A DNA stretch of 64,000 bases from Streptomyces spectabilis (GTDB lineage Bacteria; Actinomycetota; Actinomycetes; Streptomycetales; Streptomycetaceae). The notes under the pieces are model-generated. The model did not search any database. It was not told the origin of the DNA and worked only from the letters and a program-made list of their open reading frames with translations. Location of the stretch: NCBI RefSeq assembly GCF_008704795.1, contig NZ_CP023690.1, positions 1,240,001-1,304,000 of the forward strand. Direction: 5' to 3'. The position numbers and the translations under genes were made by a program. Below, piece by piece: positions 1-7,184 of the stretch. How positions within the stretch are numbered: the first letter of the stretch is position 1; every line of letters starts with the position of its first letter.

Positions 1-366
1 GGGCCCGGTGTCGGCGTGCTGCCGGGTCCAGGCCGGGCCGGGCGGGTGCGCGACGGGTCCGCCGGCGGACCGGTGCGGCGCCCGGTCGGCGGCCGTGGTG
101 CCGGGGTACGGCGGGTGCGGAATGTGCCCGTGGTGCGGGTGCGCGGCCGTCGCGTGGACGACGCGCGGGAGGTCGGGGGCGCGGGGGCCCGCCCTGTCGC
201 TGTGGGCGGTGTCCCCGCCGCCGGTCACGGCCCGCTGCGGCGCGGCCAGGATCTGGCCCACGGGGACGGTCCCCGGGCCGCGCGAGGGCACGGCGAACGC
301 CAGGACGGCGACGACCACCGACAGAAGCGAGGCGCCAAGCCGGGCGGGCCGGGTGCGGAGCTGCAC
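1..366 (-). CDS. Exported or membrane-anchored His/Pro-rich protein, partial
   Basis: This reading frame is open from a GTG at 364-366 to the left edge, so only the first 122 residues are visible. The start is chosen because a perfect AGGAGGT (complement of 371-377) lies 4 nt upstream. The N-terminus has arginines (VQLRTRPARLG) followed by a hydrophobic stretch ASLLSVVVAVLAFAV, read as a signal peptide or signal anchor over residues about 10-25. The remainder is low complexity, rich in Pro, His and Ala, with a His cluster (HATAAHPHHGHIPHPP) near residues 75-92. No catalytic domain is visible in this part. It could be a wall-linked or sortase-type protein, or one that binds metal through the His cluster; neither is established. 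It is transcribed away from the popR-like gene. Confidence 0.6.
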   Translation of the reverse strand, partial: MQLRTRPARLGASLLSVVVAVLAFAVPSRGPGTVPVGQILAAPQRAVTGGGDTAHSDRAGPRAPDLPRVVHATAAHPHHGHIPHPPYPGTTAADRAPHRSAGGPVAHPPGPAWTRQHADTGP

Positions 367-522
367 GCGGACCTCCTGGCCGGGTCGGTGGATCGTCGGG
401 AGTCAGGGGCCGGGCGGCCGCGTTCGGGGTGCCAACCGCTCAACGCCGGGGCGAGCGGGCAGGTTCCCGACCGCGCCGTACGGACCCGGCCGAGAGGCGC
501 GCCCTGCTCACCGGGCCCCGGC

Positions 523-558
523 TTCGCCCAGGGCGGAACGTGCTTCGCCCAGGGCAGA
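523..558. promoter_or_regulatory. Tandem PopR-type operators upstream of the popR-like gene
   Basis: Two near-identical 15-bp elements, TTCGCCCAGGGCGGA (523-537) and TTCGCCCAGGGCAGA (544-558), sit 21 bp apart centre to centre, two helical turns, 41-76 bp before the GTG at 599. A third copy precedes clpP3 at 2497-2511. They resemble the inverted repeat I recall for S. lividans PopR (TCTGCC-N3-GGCAGA). The presence of copies at both promoters suggests autoregulation plus control of the clpP operon. Confidence 0.6.
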
Positions 559-598
559 ACATCACCACCACGGGCCCCCGCGCTCCTACGCTGAGGCC

Positions 599-1096
599 GT
601 GACCAGCCACGCGACGAACGCCTCGCCCCCTCCGCCGCGGCCGGAGCGGGACGCCCGCGTCATCCCCCTGCGCCCGGCCGCGCCCGCTGCTCCCTCGGCC
701 CCCGCTCCCAAGGAGCCCCTGTGGCGTGACCTCGTCGGCGCCGTGCTGCGCCGGGAACGCCTGGCCCAGGAGCGCACGTTGAAGGACGTCGCGGACGCCG
801 CCCGGATCTCGGTGCCGTATCTCTCCGAGGTCGAGCGGGGCCGCAAGGAGGCGTCGTCGGAGGTCCTCGCGGCGGCGGCGCACGCGCTCGGCCTCGGCCT
901 CGGCGACCTCCTCGGCCTCGCGCACCACGACCTGACGGCCGCCGAGCGGCGGGCGCGCGGTGGCCTTCGCGGGCCCGGGGCCGCGGGCACGCGCGCGCCG
1001 CGGGCCTCGGTGTCGCGGGTCTCGGTGTCGCGGCTCGGGAGCGGCGCTCCGTCCGGCGGCGGCTCGCACCAGGGCCGGCTGAGCCTGGCCGCCTGA
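599..1096 (+). CDS. popR: XRE-family activator, PopR/ClgR type
   Basis: A 165-residue HTH regulator. After a Pro/Ala-rich N-terminus (about 40 residues) comes a typical XRE helix-turn-helix over residues about 45-100 (RTLKDVADAARIS then VPYLSEVERGRKEASSE), which is the signature of ClgR/PopR proteins that activate clp genes. The protein ends in LSLAA; in S. lividans, PopR and ClgR are turned over by ClpP1P2 through two C-terminal alanines, and this end fits that. The open frame extends upstream, but the GTG at 599 is preferred because the operators at 523-558 must lie upstream and the preceding translation looks non-coding. It is convergent with the clpP3-clpP4-like operon, its likely target. 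The popR symbol rests on context, boxes and C-terminus; ClgR is the alternative. Confidence 0.75.
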   Translation: MTSHATNASPPPPRPERDARVIPLRPAAPAAPSAPAPKEPLWRDLVGAVLRRERLAQERTLKDVADAARISVPYLSEVERGRKEASSEVLAAAAHALGLGLGDLLGLAHHDLTAAERRARGGLRGPGAAGTRAPRASVSRVSVSRLGSGAPSGGGSHQGRLSLAA

Positions 1097-1104
1097 CCGG
1101 AGGC

Positions 1105-1135
1105 CCCGCAGCGCGGCTCAGAGCGGCGCTGCGGG
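1105..1135. terminator. Hairpin between convergent popR-like and clpP4-like genes
   Basis: CCCGCAGCGC (1105-1114) pairs perfectly with GCGCTGCGGG (1126-1135), with an 11-nt interior that can itself pair. It starts 8 nt after the popR-like stop and overlaps the last codons of the clpP4-like gene. It probably acts as a bidirectional terminator. There is no U-tract, which is usual in Streptomyces. Confidence 0.55.
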
Positions 1136-1726
1136 CCCGCGGCGCGCGACCACCTCGTCGGCGAGGCCGTACGCCACCGCCTCCTGGGCGGTGAACACCT
1201 TGTCGCGGTCGGTGTCCGCGCGCAGCGTCGCCACGTCGTGGTGGGTGTGCCGGGCGAGGACCTCCTCGATCTGCGCCCGGACGCGCAGCATTTCCTTGGC
1301 GTGCAGGCTCAGGTCGGAGACGGTGCCCTGCTGTCCGCCGCTGGCGGGCTGGCCGAGCAGCACGCGCGCGTGCTCCAGGACGAACCGCCGCCCCGGGTCG
1401 CCCCCGGCGAGCAGGACGGCCGCGGTCGACGCGGCCTGGCCGACGCAGAACGTGGAGATGGGGGCGCTGATGAAGGTCATCGTGTCGTAGATCGCCATCA
1501 GCGAGGTCACCGAGCCGCCGGGCGAGTTGATGTACAGAGCGATCTCGCGTTCCGGCGCCGCGGACTCCAGGTGGAGCAGCTGGGCGATGACGACGTTGGC
1601 GACGCCGTCGTCGATCTCGGTGCCGAGGAAGATGATGCGCTCGGAGAGCAGACGGCTGTAGATGTCGTAGGCGCGCTCGCCCTGCGGGGTGCGCTCGACG
1701 ACCGTCGGAATCGTGTACTGGCCCAT
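1118..1726 (-). CDS. clpP4: ClpP-family subunit, ClpP4-like, lacking the catalytic His
   Basis: A 202-residue ClpP-fold protein (family usually about 200). The handle and active-site regions are recognisable: YINSPGGSV near residue 65-73 and CVGQAAST with the nucleophile Ser100. Twenty-five residues later, where ClpP has the catalytic His in HQPS, this protein reads LLGQPASGG, with Gly125 at the His position. The acidic ADTDRD segment near 170-175 is kept. It therefore appears unable to form a normal triad and may be a structural or regulatory partner of ClpP3 in a mixed ring. The ATG at 1726 lies 2 nt after the upstream gene's stop, so the two are translationally coupled. The known role of the family is ATP-dependent proteolysis with ClpX/ClpC, in the cytoplasm. 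Confidence 0.88.
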   Translation of the reverse strand: MGQYTIPTVVERTPQGERAYDIYSRLLSERIIFLGTEIDDGVANVVIAQLLHLESAAPEREIALYINSPGGSVTSLMAIYDTMTFISAPISTFCVGQAASTAAVLLAGGDPGRRFVLEHARVLLGQPASGGQQGTVSDLSLHAKEMLRVRAQIEEVLARHTHHDVATLRADTDRDKVFTAQEAVAYGLADEVVARRGPAAPL

Positions 1727-1728
1727 GG

Positions 1729-2394
1729 TCACAGCCCCATCCGTCGCTTGGTGGCGGCCGGTCGGACGTCGTCGAGTGAGCCGACGACGCGGTCGACCAT
1801 GCCGTACTCCTTGGCCTGTTCGGCCGTGAACCAGCGGTCGCGGTCGCCGTCGCGGGCGATGGTCTCCGGGCTCTGCCCGGTGTGCTCGGCGGTGATCCGC
1901 TCGATGGCGCGCTTGGTGAACTCCAGGTTCTCCGCCTGGATCGCGATGTCGGCGGTGGTGCCGCCGACCCCGGCCGACGGCTGGTGCATCATGACGCGCG
2001 CGTTCGGCAGCGCGTACCGCTTGCCCCTGGTGCCGACGGTCAGCAGGAACTGGCCCATGCTGGCGGCGAATCCCATGGCGAGCGTCGACACGTCGTTGGG
2101 GATGAGCCGCATCGTGTCGTGGATGGCGAGCCCCGCGTGCACCGAGCCGCCGGGGCTGTTGATGAACAGGGCGATGTCGGTGCGCGGGTCCTCGGCGGAC
2201 AGCAGGAGCAGCTGCGCGCACACGCGGTTGGCGGAGGCCTCGTCGACCTGGGTGGCGAGGAAGACGATGCGCTGGTCGAGGAGCCGGGCCGCGAGCTGGT
2301 CGTCGAAGCGGGTGGCGGGGGTGTCCCCGTCCTCGGCTCGGGGGCGCGCGGGCGCCGCCGCCCCGCCGAGTCCGAACGGTGTCAGCCGTGTCAT
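1729..2394 (-). CDS. clpP3: ATP-dependent Clp protease proteolytic subunit, ClpP3-like
   Basis: A 221-residue ClpP with a complete visible set: Ser112 in GFAASMGQ, His137 in MMHQPS exactly 25 residues later, and the DGDRDRWF segment carrying the Asp. [12 protein letters not shown] marks the oxyanion/handle region. The ATG at 2394 is preceded by AGGAGG about 7 nt upstream; the longer open frame upstream is rejected because it runs through the promoter and operator. First gene of the clpP3-clpP4-like operon, with a PopR-type box 103 bp upstream. In Streptomyces this second ClpP pair is induced when ClpP1P2 fails and PopR accumulates. Presumably forms a barrel with the ClpP4-like subunit in the cytoplasm. 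Confidence 0.9.
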   Translation of the reverse strand: MTRLTPFGLGGAAAPARPRAEDGDTPATRFDDQLAARLLDQRIVFLATQVDEASANRVCAQLLLLSAEDPRTDIALFINSPGGSVHAGLAIHDTMRLIPNDVSTLAMGFAASMGQFLLTVGTRGKRYALPNARVMMHQPSAGVGGTTADIAIQAENLEFTKRAIERITAEHTGQSPETIARDGDRDRWFTAEQAKEYGMVDRVVGSLDDVRPAATKRRMGL

Positions 2395-2496
2395 CGCAGA
2401 ACCTCCTGGTCGTCGCGTCGGCCGCACGATCACGGCCGGTGCGTCCACTCTCGGCCCGGTGCGGCCGCCAGGGCCGGTTTCTTGGCCGCCAGCAGA

Positions 2497-2511
2497 TTCG
2501 CCCAGGGCAGA
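2497..2511. promoter_or_regulatory. PopR-type operator upstream of clpP3
   Basis: TTCGCCCAGGGCAGA on the + strand (TCTGCCCTGGGCGAA towards clpP3) is identical to the element at 544-558. It lies about 103 bp before the clpP3 start, a position suitable for an activator. Confidence 0.6.
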
Positions 2512-2539
2512 GGGGCCGGAGGGGCTCCAGGAGGGGTGG

Positions 2540-2582
2540 CCCGCGGGGGCCGCGTCCGTCGTCGGGACGCGGCCCCCGCGGG
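2540..2582 (-). terminator. Strong hairpin terminator after the deiminase gene
   Basis: An uninterrupted 18-bp GC stem (2540-2557 with 2565-2582) and 7-nt loop begin 8 nt past the stop of the arginine deiminase gene. It should end that transcript before it enters the clpP3 promoter region. Confidence 0.75.
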
Positions 2583-2590
2583 CCGGGGGG

Positions 2591-4540
2591 TCACGCCTTG
2601 GGCCACCACGGTGCGGTGGCGTCCCGCAGCGTGTTGGTGCCGCAGTGCACCTCGCCCATGCCGATGTGGTACGTGTACCAGTCATCGATGTAGGTCGTGG
2701 TGAAACCGGCCTTGGCGTACACGGAGTTCACGGCCTCGGTGAAGATGTCCTTGCCGCCGATGACCGGGCCCCACTGCTGGGGCGCGAGGTAGCGGGTCGG
2801 GCTGAGCAGGACGCCGTTGACCGCGCCGGGGATGTACGCGCTGTTCTGCCAGGCCGCCGCGGCCTGCGCGCGGCCCTTGCCGCGGCTGTCGGCGCGGTTG
2901 TCGGCGCGGTTGTCGTCGCCGCGCAGCTGGTTGAACTTGCGCAGCGAGTCCGGGCCGAGGCGGCGCAGCTTGCGGCTGTTGCTCAGGCCGCTGCCCTGCT
3001 GGCCGTCGCGCACGTACAGGCCCGGCACGCGCACGATCTCGGCGTCGGTGACACCGGTCTCGCGCTTGAGGACGGCCAGGTTGGCCTCGATGCGCTCGGC
3101 GGCCAGCTTGTTGTCCGCCGTGAACTTGGCGGAGCCGAGGACCTTGTCGATGGTCTCCTTCGGGGCCGGGACGTCGGCGCCGCGCGGCACGGAGAACATC
3201 TTCTTCGCGCCGTGGCCCTCGCGCTTGGCCTTGCGCAGGAGCTCCACCCCGGCCTTCGGGTCGGCCACGCCGATGCGCCAGCCGCGCTCGGTGTCGGCGG
3301 GCAGGAACTGGACGAACTCGTCCACGTGCCCGACCGACAGCCAGGAGGTGTCGAGCAGCAGCGGGTCCTGGGCTCCCTGCGACTTCAGGAACGTGCGCAT
3401 GGACTTGGCGGGCTTGGAGCCGTTGTCCTTGCGGTAGCCCTGGATGATGCGCCCGGCGGGGTAGTCCTTGGCGCCCAGCTTGTAGGGCGGAATGGTCTCC
3501 AGGTTGCCCATGGAGTTGAGCGTCCACTCCTCGTTGTCGCCGGCCTTGGCGACCTGCACCACGCCGACGTCGGGGCCGCGGAGCTTCTCGAACAGCTCGC
3601 GGCCCGCCGGGCGGTCGAGCTGCGCGGAGCGGATCAGCACGCGCATCGTGCGCGGCTTGCCGTCCGGGCCCGGCATGCTGGCGTAGCCGGGCTCGACGAA
3701 GTCCTGCGCCCAGATGTCGCCGTACTTGGTGAAGGTGGTCAGCGGCTTGCTGATCCCGGCGTCCTTGACCTGCTTCGCCAGGTTCTTGACGAACTTCTGC
3801 TGGGCCTTGCTGTACGGGTCGCGGCCCGCCACCTTGGTCACCAGGACTTCCTGGGCCTTTTGCAGATGGTGCTGGGTGAGCACGGGCGCGGTGTGCAGCA
3901 CGACGTCGTCGGAGCGGGCCGGGCCGTCGCCGCCGACGGTGAACCGGACGGTGATGTCGCCGTTCCACTTCGCGGCGTCCCGCACCACGTCGGTGGCCTC
4001 GATGCCCAGCTCGACGCCGGAGCGCAGCTCCTTGGCGGTGAGCTTGTCGGTGGGCTTCAGCAGGGACCAGCGGCCGTCGCGGTGGATGAACAGGCGGGCC
4101 TTCTTGGCGCCCGCGCCCACCACCTTGACGGTGCCGTGGCTGCTCGCGGCGGCGTCGGGCAGCGGCACGGTCCGCAGGCGGGCCAGGTCGAGGGCGTCCT
4201 TGGCGCCGTTGACCTTGGTGTCGGACGCGTCGTTGCACTTGGCGAGCTTGGCGTTCGACAGCGGCCGCCCGTTGCCGTCCTTGACGGGGCAGCGCTTGGC
4301 GTCGTCGTCGATGTTCGGCAGCACGATCGCGCCGCGCTCGCGCGTCCAGGTGTTCTCGCCGCTCGTGTCGCTGTCGCCCTCGACGTCCACACGTCCGTCG
4401 CGGTTGACGTCCGCGCGCAGGTCGGGCTTGTTCGCCGGGGCCGGGGTCGCGGCGTCGGCCATGGCCGTGGCCCCCGTCGCCACGAGGACCCCGGCCGCGC
4501 CGGCCGCCAGGGCGATCTTTCTCCAGCTGTGCGTGTGCAC
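2591..4540 (-). CDS. Secreted protein-arginine deiminase family protein
   Basis: A 649-residue protein with a Sec-type signal peptide (MHTHSWRKIALAAG then a hydrophobic core, AxA-like site near residue 30). A Thr/Asp-rich N-terminal portion (DVNRDGRVDVEGDSD, possibly Ca-binding) precedes a C-terminal catalytic domain of the eukaryote-like PAD type. Catalytic landmarks are GDIWAQDF (Asp, about residue 277), GHVDEF (His-x-Asp, about 404) and the nucleophile in EVHCGTNT (Cys, about 632), in the order expected. The known reaction is hydrolysis of peptidyl-arginine to citrulline plus ammonia, Ca-dependent in animal enzymes. Being exported, it would act on extracellular or wall proteins. It is monocistronic, with a long 203-bp leader region (4541-4744) and a strong terminator. 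Substrate unknown. Confidence 0.88.
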   Translation of the reverse strand: MHTHSWRKIALAAGAAGVLVATGATAMADAATPAPANKPDLRADVNRDGRVDVEGDSDTSGENTWTRERGAIVLPNIDDDAKRCPVKDGNGRPLSNAKLAKCNDASDTKVNGAKDALDLARLRTVPLPDAAASSHGTVKVVGAGAKKARLFIHRDGRWSLLKPTDKLTAKELRSGVELGIEATDVVRDAAKWNGDITVRFTVGGDGPARSDDVVLHTAPVLTQHHLQKAQEVLVTKVAGRDPYSKAQQKFVKNLAKQVKDAGISKPLTTFTKYGDIWAQDFVEPGYASMPGPDGKPRTMRVLIRSAQLDRPAGRELFEKLRGPDVGVVQVAKAGDNEEWTLNSMGNLETIPPYKLGAKDYPAGRIIQGYRKDNGSKPAKSMRTFLKSQGAQDPLLLDTSWLSVGHVDEFVQFLPADTERGWRIGVADPKAGVELLRKAKREGHGAKKMFSVPRGADVPAPKETIDKVLGSAKFTADNKLAAERIEANLAVLKRETGVTDAEIVRVPGLYVRDGQQGSGLSNSRKLRRLGPDSLRKFNQLRGDDNRADNRADSRGKGRAQAAAAWQNSAYIPGAVNGVLLSPTRYLAPQQWGPVIGGKDIFTEAVNSVYAKAGFTTTYIDDWYTYHIGMGEVHCGTNTLRDATAPWWPKA

Positions 4541-4744
4541 AGTTCCCCTCTCCTTGGTCAGGGCCCTCTGGTCGGTTGGTCAGTCGGCGAGGGCCGCTGG
4601 AGGAGAAGAGTCCGCTCGGGAGCGGGGGGTTGCCCGATTCCGGTGTGCGCCGGGAGTCAGATTTCTGCTGTCAGGCGGTCAAAAGGTCGATATCGGGTGC
4701 CGGGGATTCCCTGGGCGGCCGTCGCGCGCCTCCGGCCGCGTCCT

Positions 4745-5173
4745 TCAGACGGACCCGAGGTCCGACGACACCCAGCGCTGAGGGCGCAGCCGGATGACCA
4801 CCTGCTCGCCGTGCCCCTTCCAGGCCATCTCCACATAGCCGTCGACCTTGTCGGCCGGGAGGTAGCGGGCGGAGATCTCGTGGAGCTGCTCGCGGGTCGC
4901 GGGCTCCGTCGCCACGACCGGGCCCTCCACCGACACGTACCGGATGGACGGCTCCAGGCGCTCGACCATGAGCGTGAACCGTCCGGCCGCAGCGATCAGT
5001 TGGGCCTTGCGCGAGCCCTTGCCCGTCATGATCCAGATCTCGCCGCCGGGCTCGTACTGGTACCAGATCGGGACGGTGACCGGCGCCCGCCCCTCCTCTC
5101 CCGAGTCGACGGCCAGCGCCGCGATGTGCGCTTCCGCCAGGAACTCCTCGCGTTCCTCACGCGTGAGGGCCAT
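4745..5173 (-). CDS. Pyridoxamine 5'-phosphate oxidase-family (F420/FMN-binding split-barrel) protein
   Basis: A 142-residue split beta-barrel protein. The order MALTREEREEFLAEAHIAALAV, then PVTVPIWYQYEPGGEIWIMTG, then RFTLMVERLEPSIRYVSVEGPV is typical of small PNPOx-like/F420-dependent reductase-like proteins of actinobacteria. The ATG at 5173 has AAGGAGA about 6 nt upstream, and the longer frame upstream lacks coding character. The family binds FMN or F420 and reduces diverse substrates; true PNP oxidase activity is unlikely at this length. Single gene, with 155 bp separating it from the cupin gene behind it on the same strand. Confidence 0.8.
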   Translation of the reverse strand: MALTREEREEFLAEAHIAALAVDSGEEGRAPVTVPIWYQYEPGGEIWIMTGKGSRKAQLIAAAGRFTLMVERLEPSIRYVSVEGPVVATEPATREQLHEISARYLPADKVDGYVEMAWKGHGEQVVIRLRPQRWVSSDLGSV

Positions 5174-5328
5174 CCGCGTCTCCTTCGTAGTTACGTCATG
5201 ACCGAGCGGTCGGCGCCCCGGGCGGCGGGGCCGACCGGGGCGCGACGCGACATCCCTACCCCGCCGAAAGCCCGTTTGATTCCCGCCCCTGCCTGTCTTC
5301 ACGAGGACGGCGCCGCCGAGCGGGCGGG

Positions 5329-5838
5329 TCAGCGCCGGGGCGGGGTGAGGCCGTAGCGCCGGACGACGTCGTCGAACCAGTCGGGGTGGCCGTAGGTCAG
5401 TCCGTACTTCTCGGCGAGTTCGTCGAAGGCGCCGCGGTCGGTGGTGCTCGCGGCCACGAGGTCGGCGATTTCCTGGAAGTAGTGCTCGAAGCCGCCGGGG
5501 GTGATGATCTCGATGATGCGGCCGGGGGTGTCACCGGCGTTCCACATGGCGTGCATCTGGCCGCGGGGCTTGATGATGTAGCCGCCCGGGCCGAGCACGG
5601 TCTCCGCGTCGTCGGAGCGGAAGCCGATCTCGCCCTCGACGACGATGGAGTACTCGTCCTCCCTGCTGTGCATGTGCGCCGGGGTGATCACGCCGACGCC
5701 GAAGGGGTGCTCCACGATGGACAGCGGGCCGCCGGAGACGCCGCTGCTCAGCTTGAAGTCGGCCCCGAAGCCGGGGATGTGCGCGTGGTGGCCCTCCCCC
5801 GGCTGTACGACCGTGAGGCGCGGGACGCTGGTGCTCAT
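5329..5838 (-). CDS. Cupin-domain protein
   Basis: A 169-residue single-domain cupin. Motif 1 appears as HMHSREDEYSIVVEGEIG (residues about 53-70; two His and a Glu for metal binding) and motif 2 as GGYIIKPRGQMHAMWN with its His about residue 95. The C-terminal 45 residues are helical and acidic. The ATG at 5838 follows GGAGGAATGCC. It is divergent from a TetR gene across a 216-bp region with a 27-bp palindrome, so it is probably the repressor's target. Quercetin dioxygenase-like or sugar isomerase-like functions are possible; the substrate cannot be read from the sequence. Confidence 0.82.
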   Translation of the reverse strand: MSTSVPRLTVVQPGEGHHAHIPGFGADFKLSSGVSGGPLSIVEHPFGVGVITPAHMHSREDEYSIVVEGEIGFRSDDAETVLGPGGYIIKPRGQMHAMWNAGDTPGRIIEIITPGGFEHYFQEIADLVAASTTDRGAFDELAEKYGLTYGHPDWFDDVVRRYGLTPPRR

Positions 5839-5971
5839 GGGGCATTCCTCCGTGATCGGGTGCGGGGCGCGCGGCGGAACCTGAAGTCGCCTTCCACGAG
5901 GGACCGTTGGGCGAGGTTTTCGGCCACCGCCGGGGCGCGCTGTCTGACGCGGGCCACCCTGCCCTACAGGT

Positions 5972-5998
5972 TTCGTTACAGTCAATGACTGAAACGAA
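5972..5998. promoter_or_regulatory. 27-bp palindromic operator between cupin and TetR genes
   Basis: TTCGTTACAGTCA (5972-5984) and TGACTGAAACGAA (5986-5998) are inverted copies around A5985 with a single mismatch. The site is 57 bp before the TetR start and 134 bp before the cupin start. Size and symmetry fit a TetR dimer or pair of dimers, so autoregulation plus control of the cupin gene is inferred. Confidence 0.7.
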
Positions 5999-6054
5999 CG
6001 GCGGAGTGCGTGGCGGAGCGCCGGTTAGGGTGGCCCGAACAGGAGGAGCACGCC

Positions 6055-6756
6055 GTGAGCAGCAAGGACGAGGGAGCGGCCGACAGCGCGCGTCGGCGCG
6101 CGGGGCGGACCGGTGCGGACGGGTCCGCACCGGAGCGGCCCCCTGCCCCGCGGCCCGGCGGCAGGCCCCGGGACCCGGCGATCGAGGAGGCCATCCTGCG
6201 GGCCACCCGGGCGCGCCTGGCCACCGACGGCTACGCGCGCCTGACGATCGGCGACGTCGTCGCCGACGCCGGGGTCACGCGCCCCACCCTGTACCGGCGC
6301 TGGGCCAACAAGTACGAACTCGTCGTGGACGCCCTCCACTACGGTCTGCGCAAGCAGCGCGAGGCCTACCCGCCCCTGGACATGGAGCGGATGACTCCGC
6401 TGGAGGCCTTCACCGAGGCCGTCCGGCGCCTCGACCCGCGGTACCACAACGAGCGGGCCATGGCCCTGCACGGCAACTTCATGGGCGAGGCCGAGCGCGA
6501 GCCGGAGCTGTTCGAGCAGATGCGGGTGCACGGGAACGAGCCACGCTGCGCCGAGCTGGCGCACACCCTGCGCCGGCTCCAGGACGTCGGCGCGGTGCGC
6601 GCGGACGCCGACCTCGACGCCGTGGTGACCCTCTGCTTCGGCAGCTACTTCGGCGACTACCTGCGCACGGGCCGGGCCACGCCGGACGACCTGGCCGACC
6701 GAGTCGTCGCCATGCTGTGGCCCACCGTCCGGGCGCAGGAGCGCCCCGCACCGTAG
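6055..6756 (+). CDS. TetR/AcrR-family transcriptional regulator
   Basis: A 233-residue regulator. A charged, disordered N-terminus of about 40 residues precedes the TetR DNA-binding domain: PAIEEAILRATRARLATDG, then RLTIGDVVADAGVTRPTLYRRW (HTH about residues 63-84). A ligand-binding helical domain follows. GTG at 6055 is chosen because AGGAGG lies at 6041-6046; the in-frame GTG at 6010 would place the start too near the operator. Divergent from the cupin gene, with the palindrome at 5972-5998 between them. It ends 428 bp before the NRPS operon in the same direction, so it could also be the cluster regulator, though no second copy of the palindrome is seen before the NRPS. Confidence 0.88.
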   Translation: MSSKDEGAADSARRRAGRTGADGSAPERPPAPRPGGRPRDPAIEEAILRATRARLATDGYARLTIGDVVADAGVTRPTLYRRWANKYELVVDALHYGLRKQREAYPPLDMERMTPLEAFTEAVRRLDPRYHNERAMALHGNFMGEAEREPELFEQMRVHGNEPRCAELAHTLRRLQDVGAVRADADLDAVVTLCFGSYFGDYLRTGRATPDDLADRVVAMLWPTVRAQERPAP

Positions 6757-7184
6757 CCGAGGACGGCATACCGCCCTTCCGCAAAGGGAAAATCCGGCCA
6801 ATGACAGGGCCGAGGTGCCATTGTCATGTCGCCGGGACTTCCGCCACTCTGGACGCCGCGTCACAGAAGTTGCCTGGAATACCGACTGAGTTCGGCGCCC
6901 CATGCGTCACCACAGCCACAGCGATCGCACCGCCTCTTCCGCACCTCCCGAGCGGGTGCCAGGGTCTCGTAGAGACACCTCCAGGGGCCTGTAGGGGCAG
7001 CTCTCCGGAATCGACCGAGAACCGCCGGGGTAGGCAAAACCACTGCCGGTACAGATGAGTTGCCGCTCTTTCACTCCGGAGCAGGCGGAAATCACGGCAC
7101 GTTGCAGGAATTCGCGCGTCAGCAGCGGGGCGGATCGGATCCATCGGGGCCGATCCGGAATGCGACGAACAGGAGCAGACGCAG
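6757..7184 (+). other. 428-bp non-coding region carrying the NRPS operon promoter
   Basis: No credible gene on either strand. GC content is visibly lower than in the flanking genes, as expected of a regulatory region. I could not find a convincing -35/-10 pair, nor a copy of the 5972-5998 palindrome. It ends with AGGAG at 7171-7175, 9 nt before the NRPS GTG. A small hairpin CCCTT-CCGCA-AAGGG starts at about 6774 after the TetR stop. Confidence 0.4.

Noticed and set aside
8..598. N-terminal extension of the popR-like protein
   Set aside because: Translation upstream of 599 has no family similarity, runs through the operators at 523-558, and overlaps the minus-strand gene at 1-366.
4654..4682. 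Promoter TTGACC-N17-TGACTC for the deiminase gene
   Set aside because: The -35 is good, but the -10 lacks the TAnnnT pattern; too weak to annotate.
1238..5356. A 1,372-codon plus-strand frame over the clpP and deiminase genes
   Set aside because: Antisense shadow of four well-supported minus-strand genes; no homologous domain is visible.
6907..7095. 62-codon minus-strand ORF in the gap before the NRPS operon
   Set aside because: No ribosome site, unusual codon use for this genome, no recognisable protein.
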